DNA of 64,000 nucleotides from Streptomyces sp. Ag109_O5-1 (GTDB lineage Bacteria; Actinomycetota; Actinomycetes; Streptomycetales; Streptomycetaceae): the NCBI RefSeq assembly GCF_003814875.1, contig NZ_RKQF01000001.1, positions 7,254,001-7,318,000 of the forward strand. Direction: 5' to 3'. Made by a program: the position numbers and the translations under genes. Positions 62,181 through 64,000 of this stretch are shown piece by piece. Under the pieces are notes generated by a model. It saw nothing but the letters and a program-made list of their open reading frames with translations, did no database searches and was not told where the DNA came from. Each line of letters begins with the position of its first letter. Position 1 is the first letter of the stretch.

Positions 62181-63350
62181 ATGTCAGGCCCTGAGCTGTT
62201 CTGTCAGCCCCGCCGGGTTCGCCGGGGGGCGGCTCTGACGTTGGTCTTCGCAGGGCTGTTGGTGACCGGCGCGGCCACCGGGGCGTTTCCCGACCCCGGG
62301 CAGCCCGGCCGGAAGACACCGGCCGGAGCCGCCCGTCCGGCCGCCGGGCGCGCGGATGTCGCCAAGGCCGCCGCCGAGGCCATGGCCGACGGCACGTCCC
62401 CCATGGAGGCGGCGGAACGGGCCGTCAGCCGCAGCGGGGACCGCTGGGCCGCGGTCTACTCCGAGGGCGAGTACCAGGAGTTCGAGGAAGCGCTCGACGG
62501 CGAGTACACCGGGGTCGGGCTGTGGGCCCGGCGCGAGCGGGACGGCCGGATCGAGGTGACCAAGGTGCAGTCCGGGTCGCCGGCGGCCGCCGCCGGGGTC
62601 CGCAAGGGCGACCGGCTGCGCAGTGTGGACGGGGCGGCCGTCGACGGGCGGCCCGTCACCGACGTCGTCTCATTACTGCGTGGTGACGCCACCGACGCCC
62701 GTGTCGGTACGACCGTCACCCTCGGCCTCCAGCGCGGCACGCGCGCGTGGAGCGAGACAGTGCGCAGGGCGCTGCTGTCCACCGACTCGGTGACCGTGCG
62801 CAAGCTGGCCGCCGGTATCACCGTCATCAAGATCTCCGCCTTCACCAAGGGCTCCGGGGACCTGGTACGCAACGCCGTACGCCAGGCCCCCGCCGACGCC
62901 GGGATCGTCCTCGATCTGCGCGGCAACTCCGGCGGCCTGGTCACCGAGGCCGTCACCGCCGCCTCCGCCTTCCTCGACGGCGGTCTGGTCGCCACCTACG
63001 ACGTGCACGGCGTCCAGCGCTCCCTGCACGCCGAGCCCGGCGGCGACACCGCAAGACCGCTGGTCGCGCTCGTCGACGGCGGCACCATGAGCGCGGCCGA
63101 GATGCTCACCGGCGCCCTCCAGGACCGCGGCCGCGCGGTCGTCCTCGGCTCCCGCACCTTCGGCAAGGGCTCCATCCAGATGCCCACCCGCCTCCCCGAC
63201 GGCTCGGTCGCAGAGCTCACCGTCGGCCACTACCGCACCCCCTCGGGCCACATCGTCGACGGCCGGGGCATCACCCCCGACCTGGAGGTGTCCTCCGCGG
63301 CGCTGGAGCGGGCGGAGACGGTCCTCAGCGGCCTGGGCGATCCGTCGTAG
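62181..63350 (+). CDS. S41-family C-terminal processing protease
   Basis: 389 residues. An N-terminal signal or anchor (AALTLVFAGLLVTGAATGAF) is followed by a PDZ domain (about 112-185, YTGVGLWARRERDG) and the S41 catalytic core. The nucleophile is Ser304 in VDGGTMSAAEMLTG and the general base Lys329 in SRTFGKGSIQM; LDLRGNSGGLV is also typical. It acts outside the membrane, possibly on envelope proteins. CtpA/CtpB-like enzymes process division or sporulation factors. It lies between ftsX and smpB, as in other Streptomyces. Confidence 0.94.
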   Translation: MSGPELFCQPRRVRRGAALTLVFAGLLVTGAATGAFPDPGQPGRKTPAGAARPAAGRADVAKAAAEAMADGTSPMEAAERAVSRSGDRWAAVYSEGEYQEFEEALDGEYTGVGLWARRERDGRIEVTKVQSGSPAAAAGVRKGDRLRSVDGAAVDGRPVTDVVSLLRGDATDARVGTTVTLGLQRGTRAWSETVRRALLSTDSVTVRKLAAGITVIKISAFTKGSGDLVRNAVRQAPADAGIVLDLRGNSGGLVTEAVTAASAFLDGGLVATYDVHGVQRSLHAEPGGDTARPLVALVDGGTMSAAEMLTGALQDRGRAVVLGSRTFGKGSIQMPTRLPDGSVAELTVGHYRTPSGHIVDGRGITPDLEVSSAALERAETVLSGLGDPS

Positions 63351-63406
63351 CATCCGGTTAACCGCTTCCCTCGCACCCCCTCCGTAGTGCGAAAATGGAC
63401 GGCACT

Positions 63407-63961
63407 ATGGCCAAGGGAATGTACGTACCGAAAGAGTCCCAGCAGAAGCAGCAGGGGACGGCCGCCAAAGCCAGGGACGGCGAGAAGGGCGGCAAGCGCA
63501 AGATCGTCGCGCAGAACAAGAAGGCGCGGCACGACTACGCGATCATCGACACCTACGAGGCCGGCCTGGTGCTGTCCGGCACCGAGGTGAAGTCGCTGCG
63601 TCAGGGCCGGGCCTCGCTGGTCGACGGCTTCGTGCAGATCGACGGGAACGAGGCGTGGCTGCACAACGCCCACATCCCCGAGTACAGCCAGGGCACCTGG
63701 ACCAACCACTCGGTGCGCCGCAAGCGCAAGCTGCTGCTGCACCGGGAGGAGATCGACAAGCTGGAGTCCAAGTCCCAGGAGACGGGTCACACGATCGTGC
63801 CCCTCGCCCTGTACTTCAAGGACGGCCGGGCCAAGGCGGAGATCGCGCTCGCGCGAGGCAAGAAGGAGTACGACAAGCGGCAGACCCTGCGCGAGCAGCA
63901 GGACCGCCGGGAGAGCGACCGCGCGATCGCGTCGGCCAAGCGGCGGCAGCGGGGCGCCTAG
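63407..63961 (+). CDS. smpB: SsrA-binding protein SmpB
   Basis: 184 residues from ATG at 63407. Other ATGs stand at 63395 and 63419. The core begins IVAQNKKARHDYAIIDTYEA, then SGTEVKSLRQGRASL and AWLHNAHIPEYSQGT, all SmpB signatures; the tail is rich in Lys and Arg and is needed in the A site during trans-translation. The first ~35 residues (QQKQQGTAAKARDGEKGG) form a polar extension longer than in most relatives. No tmRNA (ssrA) is seen in the 39 bases downstream, which carry only a GCCACT/AGTGGC hairpin. Confidence 0.96.
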   Translation: MAKGMYVPKESQQKQQGTAAKARDGEKGGKRKIVAQNKKARHDYAIIDTYEAGLVLSGTEVKSLRQGRASLVDGFVQIDGNEAWLHNAHIPEYSQGTWTNHSVRRKRKLLLHREEIDKLESKSQETGHTIVPLALYFKDGRAKAEIALARGKKEYDKRQTLREQQDRRESDRAIASAKRRQRGA

Positions 63962-64000
63962 GGCCACTGGAATGTAGTGGCATCGGTGTGCGTTGGTCAC

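Noticed and set aside
63962..64000. Start of a tmRNA gene after smpB
   Set aside because: Only 39 bases remain and they hold a small hairpin; no tmRNA tag or acceptor-stem sequence can be seen.

Overview
The window is a high-GC actinobacterial chromosome segment, almost certainly from a Streptomyces. The GC-rich third codon positions, frequent GTG and TTG starts, typical Streptomyces repeat hairpins, and the gene order mtnA, mtrA-mtrB-lpqB, comF, hpf, secA, NAD-glutamate dehydrogenase, pkaA-pkaB, prfB, ftsE-ftsX, S41 protease, smpB all point there. From memory the order runs parallel to the S. coelicolor core region between smpB and mtnA. I saw no rRNA, tRNA, CRISPR array, prophage or insertion sequence.

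Layout. 1-3140 (minus): a DUF4350/DUF4129 membrane-protein operon. 3.3-10.2 kb: mtnA, a small membrane protein, and the MtrAB-LpqB envelope two-component system. 10.5-13.4 kb: comF-like gene, long-form hibernation factor, NarL-type response regulator. 13.4-15.3 kb (minus): AlkX-type DNA glycosylase and an acetyltransferase. 15.6-21 kb: secA, an Rv3235-family gene, a DUF6912 gene and a HAD hydrolase. 21.4-26.4 kb: giant NAD-dependent glutamate dehydrogenase. 26.4-30.6 kb: a Wzm/Wzt (TagGH-like) polysaccharide exporter, TetR regulator, DoxX protein and an ECF41/SigJ sigma factor. 30.9-45.9 kb: envelope glycoconjugate region with galE, several GT-C membrane glycosyltransferases, the ohrR/ohr peroxide pair, and three tandem GT2-TagF bifunctional transferases. 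46-49.6 kb: a CUT1 sugar ABC transporter. 49.8-57 kb: an FHA-FtsK/EssC-like ATPase divergent from two membrane Ser/Thr kinases (pkaA, pkaB). 57-64 kb: a 77-bp tandem repeat array, prfB, a sortase substrate, a mini zinc-ribbon membrane protein, ftsE-ftsX, an S41 protease and smpB.

How it fits together. Housekeeping functions (secretion, translation termination and rescue, division, ribosome hibernation) alternate with cell-envelope genes. The TagGH exporter and the triple-TagF operon are about 17 kb apart, but both carry the word TTCCTTACG at a similar distance upstream of their first gene, in the same orientation. This suggests a common regulator of a wall polymer. The FHA-ATPase next to two kinases looks like a phospho-signalling module.

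Best candidates for follow-up: a TGTCACA-N16-CGTC promoter suggesting SigJ autoregulation of doxX-sigJ; the FHA-FtsK ATPase with Arg in place of the Walker A Lys; paired perfect DnaA boxes between lpqB and comF; the 77-bp and 19-bp tandem arrays; a repeat element read in frame through a TagF-like enzyme; a sugar permease with an extra ~155-residue external domain; and a small Cys-rich ORF at 4527-4661. I did not find a clear-cut new defence or biosynthetic system.
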